Source: JALHOP01 sp964484195 (GTDB taxonomy: Bacteria > Myxococcota > XYA12-FULL-58-9 > JALHOP01). Taken from it: a DNA stretch of 64,000 bases. The DNA is taken from contig CAZAER010000015.1 in NCBI GenBank assembly GCA_964484195.1, forward strand, positions 1 through 64,000, given 5' to 3'. The notes beneath the pieces were generated by a model that saw only the letters and a program-made list of their open reading frames with translations, did no database searches and had not been told where the DNA came from. Below are positions 16,892 to 23,790 of this stretch, piece by piece (positions within the stretch are counted from its first letter, which is position 1; the number at the start of each line of letters is the position of its first letter). A program made the position numbers and the translations under genes.

Positions 16892-16909
16892 GGTGCTCAT
16901 TTGATCACC
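16892..16909. promoter_or_regulatory. Third repressor-type operator
   Basis: GGTGCTCATTTGATCACC matches the two palindromes at 14619 and 14638 in 13 to 15 of 18 positions and ends within the stop region of the gene at 16905. It lies upstream of the LexA-like gene. Confidence 0.6.
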
Positions 16910-17537
16910 CGGCAAGCAGCGCTCGGACCATCGCGAGAGTCACGGACGAGAGGAGCACCACAGGATAGCGCTCATCCGGCGACACCCTCTCGTCGTCAGT
17001 CATGAACAGCACTCCGTTGTTCTCCTCCTTCGAGGGGAACTTGGTGACGATCTCCCACGACGCGCCGTCGCTGCGGGTAAGCACCCAGCCCTCGAGCCCA
17101 CGAACCGCCGTGATCGTCTCTCCGGTGTCGTCGTCGACGTCGTCGTACTTGTCCGACGGTAGCCGCTCGATGGTCCAGTCCGGAACGGTAACGCCGCGCT
17201 CGACACACGCAGCAATCAGACTCGCGAGCTCAGCCCAATCCGGCTGGCCCGTCGCCGGCAGCGCATCGCACGCGGGCGCACTCCAAGGTTGGTGCGCACC
17301 TCTCGCATTGGCGCGCAGCGGCCGCCGTCGCGCCGGCCTCTCAGTGAGGTCTACAGCCTGGCGAGCGACGTGGGCCGTCAAAGCATCGTCGCCAGTATCC
17401 GCGACGATGACGAGCTCGTCGGTGACAACCGCGGGCGCTCCTGCAAGGTCGTCGACAACGACAACTCGGCGCACGCCGATAGTGGTCGGGACCGCATCGG
17501 CTTCCTCAGTACGAACATAGGCAGTAGCGGTGTTCAT
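16905..17537 (-). CDS. Hypothetical acidic protein of element A
   Basis: 210 aa from ATG 17537 (ATG 17558 is possible, with GAGAGGA between). It is acidic, with no signal or membrane segment. The middle is Arg/Pro/Ala-rich and the C-terminal ~110 residues look folded (a DDVDDDTGETITAVRGLEGW acidic stretch, then WEIVTKFPSKEENNGVLF). No family recognised. It lies between the 91-aa gene and the LexA-like gene on the same strand. Confidence 0.55.
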   Translation of the reverse strand: MNTATAYVRTEEADAVPTTIGVRRVVVVDDLAGAPAVVTDELVIVADTGDDALTAHVARQAVDLTERPARRRPLRANARGAHQPWSAPACDALPATGQPDWAELASLIAACVERGVTVPDWTIERLPSDKYDDVDDDTGETITAVRGLEGWVLTRSDGASWEIVTKFPSKEENNGVLFMTDDERVSPDERYPVVLLSSVTLAMVRALLAG

Positions 17538-17562
17538 TTCTTCGTCCTCTCGTTGCATGGGT

Positions 17563-17838
17563 TCACCGCCTCCCCGACGCGCGGGCAGAGATCGCAGAGC
17601 GCGCATCGAAGAGCCGGAAGCTATAGCTTGCAGCGTCGATGCCCCATTCGCTCGCCTGCAGCCGCGCGGCCGCGATTGCCTTCGCGGGCTCGAGAGCGTC
17701 ACTCACCCCGATGGCCCGCACGCCGATGCGCACCGGCCCCATGTCGAGGTCGAGAAGGATCACGTGCATCACCGATCGTTCGGCAACGGACGCTTCAACG
17801 TTGACGGAGCGGACCCGCTCCAGGTTCATTGCTTCCAT
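17563..17838 (-). CDS. Small hypothetical protein
   Basis: 91 aa. An AGGAGG ribosome binding site 9 bases before ATG 17838 makes the gene credible. Composition is Ala/Val/Arg-rich with alternating beta and alpha character (VMHVILLDLDMGPVRIGVRAI). No family recognised. It is 25 bp ahead of the acidic protein gene, likely same transcript. Confidence 0.6.
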   Translation of the reverse strand: MEAMNLERVRSVNVEASVAERSVMHVILLDLDMGPVRIGVRAIGVSDALEPAKAIAAARLQASEWGIDAASYSFRLFDARSAISARASGRR

Positions 17839-17871
17839 GGACTACAGCCTCCTCTAAAGGTTGTGGTTCTA

Positions 17872-17905
17872 GAGAGACGTCGCGGTTGCACCCGCGGCGT
17901 CTCTC
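17872..17905 (-). terminator. Strong hairpin, likely terminator of the RHH gene
   Basis: GAGAGACGTCGCGG pairs with CCGCGGCGTCTCTC (13 of 14 positions) around a 6-base loop, 7 bp beyond the stop of the ribbon-helix-helix gene. No T-run follows on the minus strand, so it may work as a Rho-assisted or attenuating hairpin. Confidence 0.5.
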
Positions 17906-17912
17906 GCTTCGC

Positions 17913-18134
17913 TCACCTCGTCGAACCTCGACGATGGTTTTCTTCTGTGATGCCTAGGCCGAGCTCGACGAGCGACCGAACTGCATCGGACCGCGACAAG
18001 GCCACACCGGGAACAGCGGCTTGCATGCGCTCGAGGTACGCATCGACGCGCGTAAGCGTCGCGTCGTGAAACCTCAGCGAGATAAGCGTGCTTGGTGCGG
18101 TCTTGCCCGCTGGTCGTCCTCGTCGCTTGGCCAT
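17913..18134 (-). CDS. Ribbon-helix-helix (CopG-like) DNA-binding protein
   Basis: 73 aa. Basic N-terminus (KRRGRPAGK), a beta strand TLISLRFHDATLTRVDAYL and a helix-turn with SRSDAVRSLVELGL, the standard RHH layout of small regulators and antitoxins. No toxin partner is adjacent. The gene is driven by a near-consensus promoter that would start transcription only a few bases before the ATG, so translation may be leaderless. Palindromic TTACGTATTAC-type sequence around the promoter fits autoregulation. Confidence 0.75.
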   Translation of the reverse strand: MAKRRGRPAGKTAPSTLISLRFHDATLTRVDAYLERMQAAVPGVALSRSDAVRSLVELGLGITEENHRRGSTR

Positions 18135-18144
18135 GATGATTTAC

Positions 18145-18172
18145 GTATTACAAGAATTGTCACTGATGTCAA
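18145..18172 (-). promoter_or_regulatory. Near-consensus sigma-70 promoter of the RHH gene
   Basis: On the minus strand TTGACA, 16 bases, TAATAC. The -10 hexamer ends 11 bases before the ATG, so the message would have a leader of about 4 to 6 bases. The AT-rich block stands out from the local GC-rich sequence. Confidence 0.7.
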
Positions 18173-18217
18173 CAACGATATTGCGTAACGTCAAAATCAT
18201 CCCGCGGAGGATTCCCT

Positions 18218-18234
18218 TTGTTGCGCGTGTAAAA
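18218..18234. repeat. 17-bp element also present at 21071-21087
   Basis: TTGTTGCGCGTGTAAAA here and TTGTTGCGGGTGTAAAA at 21071-21087, one difference in 17. Both lie upstream of leftward genes of element A (RHH gene and the baseplate operon), so a shared regulatory site is possible. Confidence 0.5.
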
Positions 18235-18265
18235 ACTCCCTCTGCTAGTCTTCGAGCGACGCAGA

Positions 18266-18292
18266 AAACCGGAGCGCGTCACGCCCCGGTTT
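18266..18292. terminator. Hairpin on the left side of the single-gene cassette
   Basis: AAACCGGAGCG and CGCCCCGGTTT pair with one mismatch around a short loop and are flanked by A and T runs as in a bidirectional terminator. It sits between two divergent genes, an unusual place for a terminator, which supports insulation of the gene at 18354. Confidence 0.55.
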
Positions 18293-18353
18293 CCTAGCGC
18301 GCCGCCTACTCGCCGTGAGGTTGCCCCTGGCCCTGCTGGCTCCCGGACATACG

Positions 18354-18617
18354 ATGTGCGGAATCTGTAACGATGTCCTCGCCGAAGACGACATCCGCGC
18401 CGGCAACTTCATCGGCTTCCCCGACTTTGGACCGCCGCACCCCTACGAGGGTCCGAGTTATCAGCACTTCTTCGACTCCGCGATACACCGCACATGCTTT
18501 CTCGTGTGGCCGCAGCGCGACGAGCTCATCCGCTACGTGAACGCTGCGCAGGGACCGACTCGCGAGCAGCTCGGCGCCGACGGGGGATGGCACAGGCGCG
18601 GGAAAACCGGTGGGTGA
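18354..18617 (+). CDS. Small Cys/His protein in a terminator-flanked cassette
   Basis: 87 aa from ATG 18354 (an in-frame GTG at 18315 would add 13 residues). It starts with CGIC and later has HRTCFLVW, four residues that could form one zinc site. The middle is aromatic and proline-rich (GFPDFGPPHPYEGPSYQHFF). No family recognised. It is the only rightward gene between 15.4 and 21.1 kb and lies between two terminator-like hairpins, so it behaves like a phage moron: an independently expressed accessory gene. Confidence 0.55.
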   Translation: MCGICNDVLAEDDIRAGNFIGFPDFGPPHPYEGPSYQHFFDSAIHRTCFLVWPQRDELIRYVNAAQGPTREQLGADGGWHRRGKTGG

Positions 18618-18630
18618 TCTCCACCGGTTT
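18604..18630. terminator. Bidirectional terminator
   Basis: AAACCGGTGG and CCACCGGTTT form a perfect 10-bp stem with a 7-base loop, overlapping the stop of the 87-aa gene and 26 bp from the end of the convergent baseplate gene. A run on one side and T run on the other allow termination in both directions. Confidence 0.7.
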
Positions 18631-18655
18631 CCATGCGTCTGGAACCCGCTTGCCG

Positions 18656-19303
18656 CTATCGGTCAAACAGCACGTTGTAGCCGAAACTACTGTCTTGCGC
18701 TGGCGCTGGCGTGGCCGGTCTCTTGCCCTTGGAGACCTGCGGCTTTGCCGTCGTGACATCGGTGTTCGGAGCGGCCACGGTCTCGCTCGTCACCTTGCGG
18801 ATCGCGCGCAGCTGGCAGGTGAAATGCAGAACGTTGGCGAGCTTCGAGTCCCGCGGCACCTGTAGGTCCTCGATGACCATGTCTTCGTAGACGTTCAACG
18901 AGGTGACGACTGTGACCGGGATAGCGTTCGCCGACAGAAATAGGAGGTCACCATAGGCGGCCTCCGCGCGCCTGGCGTCTGGAGAGACAAGGCGGGTGCC
19001 GCCACCGACGGTGGTATCCGACACGTCGACGCTGCGCTCGAGCGGGTGGTTCGAGACGCGACCGACCATCGTCACCTGGTCAGGTTGTCGCCGCACGTGG
19101 TCGCTGATGTTCGAGCCTTCTTCCACCTCGTGGTCGGTGATCTTGTTTCTTGTGGAGTGGTTCTCCTGGATGGTCGCGTCGAGTTCGACCGCGCCAATCT
19201 TGCCGCGCTTCGCAACCAGCACGAGCTGGCCGTACGCGATGGCACCAAGCGAGACGGCCTGTGCTGCGATAGCGGTTGGGCTCGAGCCGATGATGCTACT
19301 CAT
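18656..19303 (-). CDS. Dit-like phage baseplate/tail protein
   Basis: 215 aa from ATG 19303, with GGAGGAG just upstream. It matches the Dit-like N-terminal domain of baseplate proteins: a strand IGAVELDATIQENHS, then a KITDHEVEEGSNISDHV stretch and RRQPDQVTMVGRVSNHPL. This pattern is typical of distal-tail adaptor proteins in contractile and siphophage tails. It is the last gene of a four-gene overlapping operon and the only clear virion gene in element A. Its ATG overlaps the stop of the upstream coiled-coil gene. Confidence 0.75.
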   Translation of the reverse strand: MSSIIGSSPTAIAAQAVSLGAIAYGQLVLVAKRGKIGAVELDATIQENHSTRNKITDHEVEEGSNISDHVRRQPDQVTMVGRVSNHPLERSVDVSDTTVGGGTRLVSPDARRAEAAYGDLLFLSANAIPVTVVTSLNVYEDMVIEDLQVPRDSKLANVLHFTCQLRAIRKVTSETVAAPNTDVTTAKPQVSKGKRPATPAPAQDSSFGYNVLFDR

Positions 19304-19644
19304 AGTCCACTCCTCCACCGATTCGCTTCGCGCTCTTGTGCGCGCTTCATGCGCTCCTCGATTCTGAGACTCGACGTGTCGGCGTGCCCGTCGTCGTCAT
19401 CACGCTCGCCGGCGTTTCTGAGCGCCGGGCTTGACGGATCTTTCCATCGGTTCGCTTGACGCTCCTTTTCGCGGCGGATGCGCTCGGCCGCGTCGGTACG
19501 TTCGTCGCCGGAGTCTGTGCGCACTTCGCTGCGCACGCCATCGAGGCGCGACTGCTCGGAGCGCAGAGAGCGGAGCTCGAGCTCGAGCTCGTCGATGCGT
19601 CGCTGAATGGTCGCCGCGTCTCGTCCGCCCTGCTGATTCTTCAT
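19300..19644 (-). CDS. Coiled-coil charged protein in the baseplate operon
   Basis: 114 aa from ATG 19644. It begins with a clear heptad stretch (RRIDELELELRSLRSEQSRL) and continues as Arg/Glu/Asp-rich low complexity with two similar motifs (REKERQANRWK and AQEREANRWR). It overlaps both neighbours by ATGA. No family known. A structural chaperone or tail-assembly helper would fit the operon, but nothing in the protein proves it. Confidence 0.6.
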   Translation of the reverse strand: MKNQQGGRDAATIQRRIDELELELRSLRSEQSRLDGVRSEVRTDSGDERTDAAERIRREKERQANRWKDPSSPALRNAGERDDDDGHADTSSLRIEERMKRAQEREANRWRSGL

Positions 19645-20351
19645 GACACACCTCCTTGCTGACGTCGCACCGCAGGAGCGGAGCTCGGGCGCTGGTCGCT
19701 CTTGCCGGCGTCTGGTTCTCGCCGCGCCGCCTCGAGAGTCTGCTCGAACCATTGCTTGGCGCTGGCGCGGTCCTGCGCCGCCGTCGTGTCCTCTCGGCGG
19801 CCACGTGTCGTCCGAATCTCCCAGCCTTGGTCCTGATAGCCACCAAACGGAATGGGTCCGAGATCGCGTATATTCAACTTCGCCCGACGCTCGAGGCCGT
19901 GCGCGGCGAGAACAGCACCGACGTGCTCGTACGGAATCACAACGCTGTCGATGAGCGCAGCGATCCGACGTTCGAGGTCGACCGCCGTATTCGTCTCGAG
20001 CAAGCGCAGGATGTTCGCGAGCGCCTGCTGCTTCGCGCTCTCGGCATCCGCCAGAAGCTTCGTCGCTGCTCGCAGCGCGTCGCGGGCCACGTCGGCGTCC
20101 TCTTGCGTCGTCAACCGCTCGGCTCTCGCATGTGTTGCAGGCGCGGTGTCCGCACCTTCCAACAACGCTGCCACCCTGCGCTCGCGCTCGCGCATCGCGT
20201 CGCGGCGATGAGCGTCTTCCAGCTCGACCGCGCTCTTGGAGGTCTGTTGGTGAATGGCGAGGATGCGGTCGCGCCGCTCCGTAGCCTCGATAACCTTGGC
20301 GGTGGCCGCGTCGTACGCCGCGACCAATGGCTTGAGTAGTTCCGGATTCAT
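19641..20351 (-). CDS. Helical hypothetical protein in the baseplate operon
   Basis: 236 aa from ATG 20351, strongly helical over residues ~1-145 (Ala/Glu/Arg-rich), then a more folded PYEHVGAVLAAHGLERRAKLNI segment and a disordered tail. No family recognised. ATGA overlaps join it to the upstream CTIC protein and the downstream coiled-coil gene, so all four products are likely made in proportion. Confidence 0.6.
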   Translation of the reverse strand: MNPELLKPLVAAYDAATAKVIEATERRDRILAIHQQTSKSAVELEDAHRRDAMRERERRVAALLEGADTAPATHARAERLTTQEDADVARDALRAATKLLADAESAKQQALANILRLLETNTAVDLERRIAALIDSVVIPYEHVGAVLAAHGLERRAKLNIRDLGPIPFGGYQDQGWEIRTTRGRREDTTAAQDRASAKQWFEQTLEAARREPDAGKSDQRPSSAPAVRRQQGGVS

Positions 20352-21058
20352 TGCACTTCTCCATCGCGTGCCTGTTCGTTTTCGTGGACAGCGTGGCCAG
20401 GCATCGCGCCGTCGCCGCACACGTTTTCTGGGATGCGTTCGATCTTGGCGACAGCCCCGCGGAGCACGCGGAGCTCGTCCAGCGTTAGGGTCTTCAGCAA
20501 CTCGGGGTCGAGCCGCACGAGGTCGTGAAACGCGGCGTCGGTTGTCCGAGCGCGGACGAGTGCCCTGGCGCTGCCGACCTTCAGGCACGCGCGCTCGTAG
20601 ACGTCGAGCTCATTGTCGGTCAGGAGCTTGAGGCGGGCAGCGAGTTCCTGAGCCTCGGCGAATTGCAACGACTCGAGCGGCGTCGGCGCGTCACGCCTCT
20701 GCTGTTCGGCGCGGTGCCATTCCATCTTCGCGAGCAGCTCGATGATGCTGCGCACCTCGCGAATCGACGCGATTGCCGCAGGCAACTCGCTCGACCGCTC
20801 CGCCTGGTCGAGGATGCCGATAGCGCGGGTTTGAAGAGCGCGGAGCTGATCGAGCAAAGACCCTGCCCGCATGATGTCCGCAGCCTCGACGGCCTTCGCG
20901 ACAACGACAGGGAGGTGCTTCGCCTTGTGACGTCGGAGGGCGTTCTCCGTGACGCCAACGTACTGCGCCGCTATGCGCCGATTGGGAGTCGATTCGGCGA
21001 GCGCTTGGTCGATGGCGTGCCGCTCGGGGTGCGCGCAGATGGTGCAAGCGCGGGGCAT
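20348..21058 (-). CDS. Zinc-knuckle/HTH phage-associated protein
   Basis: 236 aa from ATG 21058, preceded by AAGGGGG. The N-terminus CTICAHPERHAIDQAL is followed by an HTH-like NRRIAAQYVGVTENALRRHKAKHLP. This Cys-x2-Cys plus RHxxxHLP pattern is widespread in phage and integrative-element proteins that bind DNA, sometimes near small terminase genes. The remainder is helical, with no known domain. It heads the operon carrying the Dit-like gene. A DNA-recognition role in packaging or regulation is possible, but no large terminase is present here. Confidence 0.6.
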   Translation of the reverse strand: MPRACTICAHPERHAIDQALAESTPNRRIAAQYVGVTENALRRHKAKHLPVVVAKAVEAADIMRAGSLLDQLRALQTRAIGILDQAERSSELPAAIASIREVRSIIELLAKMEWHRAEQQRRDAPTPLESLQFAEAQELAARLKLLTDNELDVYERACLKVGSARALVRARTTDAAFHDLVRLDPELLKTLTLDELRVLRGAVAKIERIPENVCGDGAMPGHAVHENEQARDGEVQ

Positions 21059-21247
21059 CAGCGCGCCCCCTTGTTGCGGGTGTAAAATCTCGCGCGCGGG
21101 ACCATCAGAGGTGGCCCTCACCAGCGGTCTGTGCCGACCCCTCTGTGCCGACGTCGTCCGGAACAGCCTGCACTTTCGTGCACGAAGCAACACGCTCCTG
21201 GCAGCGTTTACAGGTGCTCAGGTGGTCGAGCAGCTCCAGCAGCTTTG

Positions 21248-21293
21248 CTTTGGGAGCAGGGGGCCGTGAGTTCGAATCCCACTGCCCCGACCA
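21248..21293 (+). repeat. attachment site copy 2
   Basis: Exact copy of the tRNA-Pro 3' 46 bp; only the 3' half of the tRNA is present, so it is not a functional tRNA gene. It separates element A from element B. Confidence 0.9.
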
Positions 21294-21891
21294 TTCGAAA
21301 CCCGCGACAGCTCGAAGGGTTTCGTCCACTTCGTCTTCGGCCTGGCACGCGAGCTCGTCGTCTTGCAGCACGGGTGCAGCAAACGAGACGCCGAAGGCGA
21401 GCTTGTCAGCTTCACCGAGCAGATACTCGGGGGCCAAGTGACCGTAGACCCGCGCGGTGATCTTCGGATCGGTGTGTCGCAGAATCTTCGACACCGCGAT
21501 GAGGCTTGCGCCTGCCATCAGCAAGAGACTCGCTGTCGTGTGCCGTAGGTCGTGAAAGCGGATCGGCCGCACCTGCGCTTTGGGCCAGAGCTTGGCGCCA
21601 TGGGTTGGGCATCGGCGCAATGCTTCATCAGGCGCGGCTTCCGCATGCGAGCAGCCATTGCGGCGACACACGTGCTTGTGGCCGGTAACGATGCCCGCTT
21701 TTCATCGCGCGGCGCAGCACTTTCTCGAGCGGCGTCTCACGAGAGCGCCGCCTGCCGTCCGGTCCAGGAAACACGAGGTCACTCGGTGACGCTGCGATGG
21801 CAGCCTGAAGGTACGGCACCGCCTCAGCGGCGAGGGGAACCGCGTCGGCATGACCGCCCTTGGTCGTCGCTCGCTCGTGCGACCTCGACAC
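21248..21891 (-). pseudogene. Decayed tyrosine recombinase of element B
   Basis: Residual catalytic domain of an integrase. One frame (21891 to ~21695) encodes the TTKGGHADAVPLAAEA stretch through VFPGPDG. A frameshift near 21695 moves the reading to a second frame with KHVCRRNGC, RFHDLRHTTASLL, LRHTDPKIT and VYGH, holding the HxxR, H and Tyr residues. The N-terminal arm and core-binding parts are missing, cut off 15 bp after the AbiEii stop. The C-terminus continues through the att core as antisense tRNA, as in element A. Confidence 0.85.
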
Positions 21892-21906
21892 GCTTCACGA
21901 TGCGTT

Positions 21907-22809
21907 TCACACCCAGGGGCCGCCTGGGGTCCAGCGCTTGTTGAACGCGCCGGTGGATGCCAAGGCCTCACCCAAGAAGCGGCGCACAGCTCCGACGACA
22001 TCAGAAAGATCGCCGACGCCGACGACACCCGACTTACGAACGAATGCCTTCCATTGCGTGTTCTTGACCCCGTCATCGGCGAACTCGCTAGTAAGCGCTG
22101 TCGGAAGCGACGTGAGCAGTGGAGTGCCTCTTCTCGCGAAGGTCGCGCGGATAGCTCGGACGAGAAGAGCGCCGTCGAACTCAAACGTCTTCGAGAGCAC
22201 GAGCAGATCGTAGAAATCTTTCATGCGACTGTTCGCAAGCCCTAGCTTCACCATGGCCTCGAGCTTCTCGGCGACTACTGTCTCCCGCGGGTAAGCTCGT
22301 AGCTTCGGTGCGGGAAACTCAAGCAGTGTTGGGTACTCGACGACGACCGCCTCCGGCGTGATCGCATCACCGAAGCCGATGTCGACCTGGAGCTTTACCT
22401 TCGCGGTGGCGACGTGAGCAGTGAGCGTGACGCGAACGCCACCGTACTCCTGGTCTTCACGGATCGGGCCCGCTTCTAGCGACTGGACGTCAAAGCGAAC
22501 GCCATCGCCTTCGACATCGCGCGTTATGACTTCCGCAAAGATCGCGCGGATGCGCTCGACGCTGGGCTCGCCGAAGCCCAGTAGATCAACGTCTCGCGTC
22601 GCGCGGTGAGGCTCCCCCGTCCAGAGCATGAAGAGTGCGGCGCCTTTCAGCACAAAGCGATCGCCATAAGCGGAGCTGGCGAGACGATAGAGCAGTCGCT
22701 CGTTCGCGTAGCGCGTCAGCAGGAGTTGAAAGTCTTCCTTGCGCTCGCGGGCAAGATTTAGAAGTCGATCGCGAACAGATGCACCGACGTTCTTTGGCGT
22801 TTTGGTCAT
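21907..22809 (-). CDS. abiEii: AbiEii-family nucleotidyltransferase toxin
   Basis: 300 aa. A nucleotidyltransferase fold with KGAALFMLW (residues 55-63) and the metal-binding TRDVDLLG (Asp73, Asp75), followed by the family's PRETVVAEKLEAMVKLGLANSRMKDFYDL region that carries the later catalytic Lys/Asp. AbiEii toxins transfer nucleotides, as shown for relatives acting on tRNA acceptor ends, and block growth during phage infection. ATGA overlap with the upstream antitoxin gene. Length is normal and no disruption is seen. Confidence 0.93.
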   Translation of the reverse strand: MTKTPKNVGASVRDRLLNLARERKEDFQLLLTRYANERLLYRLASSAYGDRFVLKGAALFMLWTGEPHRATRDVDLLGFGEPSVERIRAIFAEVITRDVEGDGVRFDVQSLEAGPIREDQEYGGVRVTLTAHVATAKVKLQVDIGFGDAITPEAVVVEYPTLLEFPAPKLRAYPRETVVAEKLEAMVKLGLANSRMKDFYDLLVLSKTFEFDGALLVRAIRATFARRGTPLLTSLPTALTSEFADDGVKNTQWKAFVRKSGVVGVGDLSDVVGAVRRFLGEALASTGAFNKRWTPGGPWV

Positions 22810-23411
22810 GCGAGCGCCTCGAGATACGGGCGCAGCAGGGCATAGACGCGGTCGGCGCGAGCTGCAGTGACGAGGGCGTCGACGCCGCCGCGATGCTTTC
22901 GGAGATAACCGCGCAGTGCCGCGATTGCGACGTCGAGGCCGATGTGTCGTCGATAGCGGAAGCAGTCCGCGACAGTCTTTGCCGGCGTCGTGATACGGAC
23001 CTTAGTGCCCTCGATTGAACGTGTCTCGACACCGTGTTTGAGGGCGTTACCGCTTGCGCGCACGACTTCGAGCTTTGGATATGAGAGTGCAGGCATCCGA
23101 GCGTGGCGATCGATCATGATCCAAACGGCGTGCGGCACCTCTGTGGCGAGTTCATGAACTTGGAGCGCGCTAGAGAGGCAAACAATTGCACGTGGGAGCC
23201 GAACGGAGACTTCGACTAGCGTGTGAAGCTCGGTGATTGGCGAGTCCGGCAGTCTGTAGAGCCCGCGGTCGACCTGCTCGATGAGGCCCCGATCCCGGAG
23301 ACGGCGCAGATACGCGCGGGGAACGCCTGCCGCATCGAGATCACGCGCCCGAAGTGGTCCCTTGCGGGCCAGACGCAGAAGCGCTGCTGTCTTGTTGATT
23401 GAGGATGCCAT
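22806..23411 (-). CDS. abiEi: AbiEi-family antitoxin and autoregulator
   Basis: 201 aa from ATG 23411. N-terminal winged HTH (residues ~8-55: LLRLARKGPLRARDLDAAGVPRAYLRRL) followed by the AbiEi C-terminal region containing the conserved VCLSSALQVHELATEVPHAVWIM and the FRYRRHIGLDVAIAAL part. In studied systems the protein binds inverted repeats ahead of its own gene and neutralises AbiEii without a stable complex (type IV). The start codon lies inside the operator described at 23409-23460. Confidence 0.92.
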   Translation of the reverse strand: MASSINKTAALLRLARKGPLRARDLDAAGVPRAYLRRLRDRGLIEQVDRGLYRLPDSPITELHTLVEVSVRLPRAIVCLSSALQVHELATEVPHAVWIMIDRHARMPALSYPKLEVVRASGNALKHGVETRSIEGTKVRITTPAKTVADCFRYRRHIGLDVAIAALRGYLRKHRGGVDALVTAARADRVYALLRPYLEALA

Positions 23412-23460
23412 GATACATAATGTCGGTCGAAATAAGTTCCGACATACGTTTTGTATCATG
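23409..23460. promoter_or_regulatory. AbiE operator (nested inverted repeats)
   Basis: Outer arms CATGATACA (23409-23417) and TGTATCATG (23452-23460). Inner arms ATGTCGG (23420-23426) and CCGACAT (23439-23445). The left arm covers the abiEi start codon. This matches the paired inverted repeats used for AbiEi autorepression. Confidence 0.75.
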
Positions 23461-23713
23461 CCGATTTCGAGCTGGCTAGGTAGCGACCGACCGCGCCAAT
23501 GCGAACCCGAATCGCATTCGACACTCGCACATGCTCGATCGCCCCGCTCTCGATCAGCTTGTAGACCGTCGCCGTCGACACCTTCAGCCGTCCAGCCACC
23601 TCGCGTACCGTCAGCCAAGCCTCGTCCGCAATCGCGACGAACACCGGCGACGGCAGAGCGACGGATTTCCTGTGAACCGCTGTGAGGCCTTGGACCTCAG
23701 GTGACGCCTGCAT
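23456..23713 (-). CDS. HTH_17 excisionase-like protein of element B
   Basis: 85 aa from ATG 23713. HTH_17/MerR-like domain near the C-terminus (AWLTVREVAGRLKVSTATVYKLIESG, then RVRIGAVGRYLAS), typical of excisionases and small DNA-binding factors. The same frame is open upstream through the third att copy into the tail of the third integrase, so a longer fusion protein starting near 23914 is possible. The stop overlaps the abiEi operator. It could be the Xis of element B, or a stray regulator. Confidence 0.65.
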   Translation of the reverse strand: MQASPEVQGLTAVHRKSVALPSPVFVAIADEAWLTVREVAGRLKVSTATVYKLIESGAIEHVRVSNAIRVRIGAVGRYLASSKSA

Positions 23714-23790
23714 GACGCCCGTCTCAATCTTTTCGACCAGTTGTAACGCGCTGCTACCCGCTGCAACTCGCTGGACTCCTCCCCGCTCTC

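Larger units (their letters stand above)
10742..21293. mobile_element. Element A: 10.5-kb integrative element in tRNA-Pro (satellite- or prophage-like)
   Basis: Bounded by the 46-bp direct repeats at 10742 and 21248. Leftward module: XRE repressor, two small Cys proteins, DnaB/RecA-like ATPase, a 74-aa ORF, excisionase-like gene and integrase, mostly joined by ATGA/GTGA overlaps. Centre: HEPN-like gene, membrane proteins, LexA-like HTH, ribbon-helix-helix gene and a terminator-flanked single gene. Rightmost: a four-gene overlapping operon with a Dit-like baseplate protein. No capsid, portal, large terminase or conjugation gene is seen. The size and content fit a phage satellite or a reduced prophage; this class assignment is inference. 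Confidence 0.8.

Noticed and set aside
21248..21293. Second tRNA-Pro gene
   Set aside because: Only the 3' 46 to 48 bp are present; the 5' acceptor strand and D-arm are missing, so it is an attachment site.
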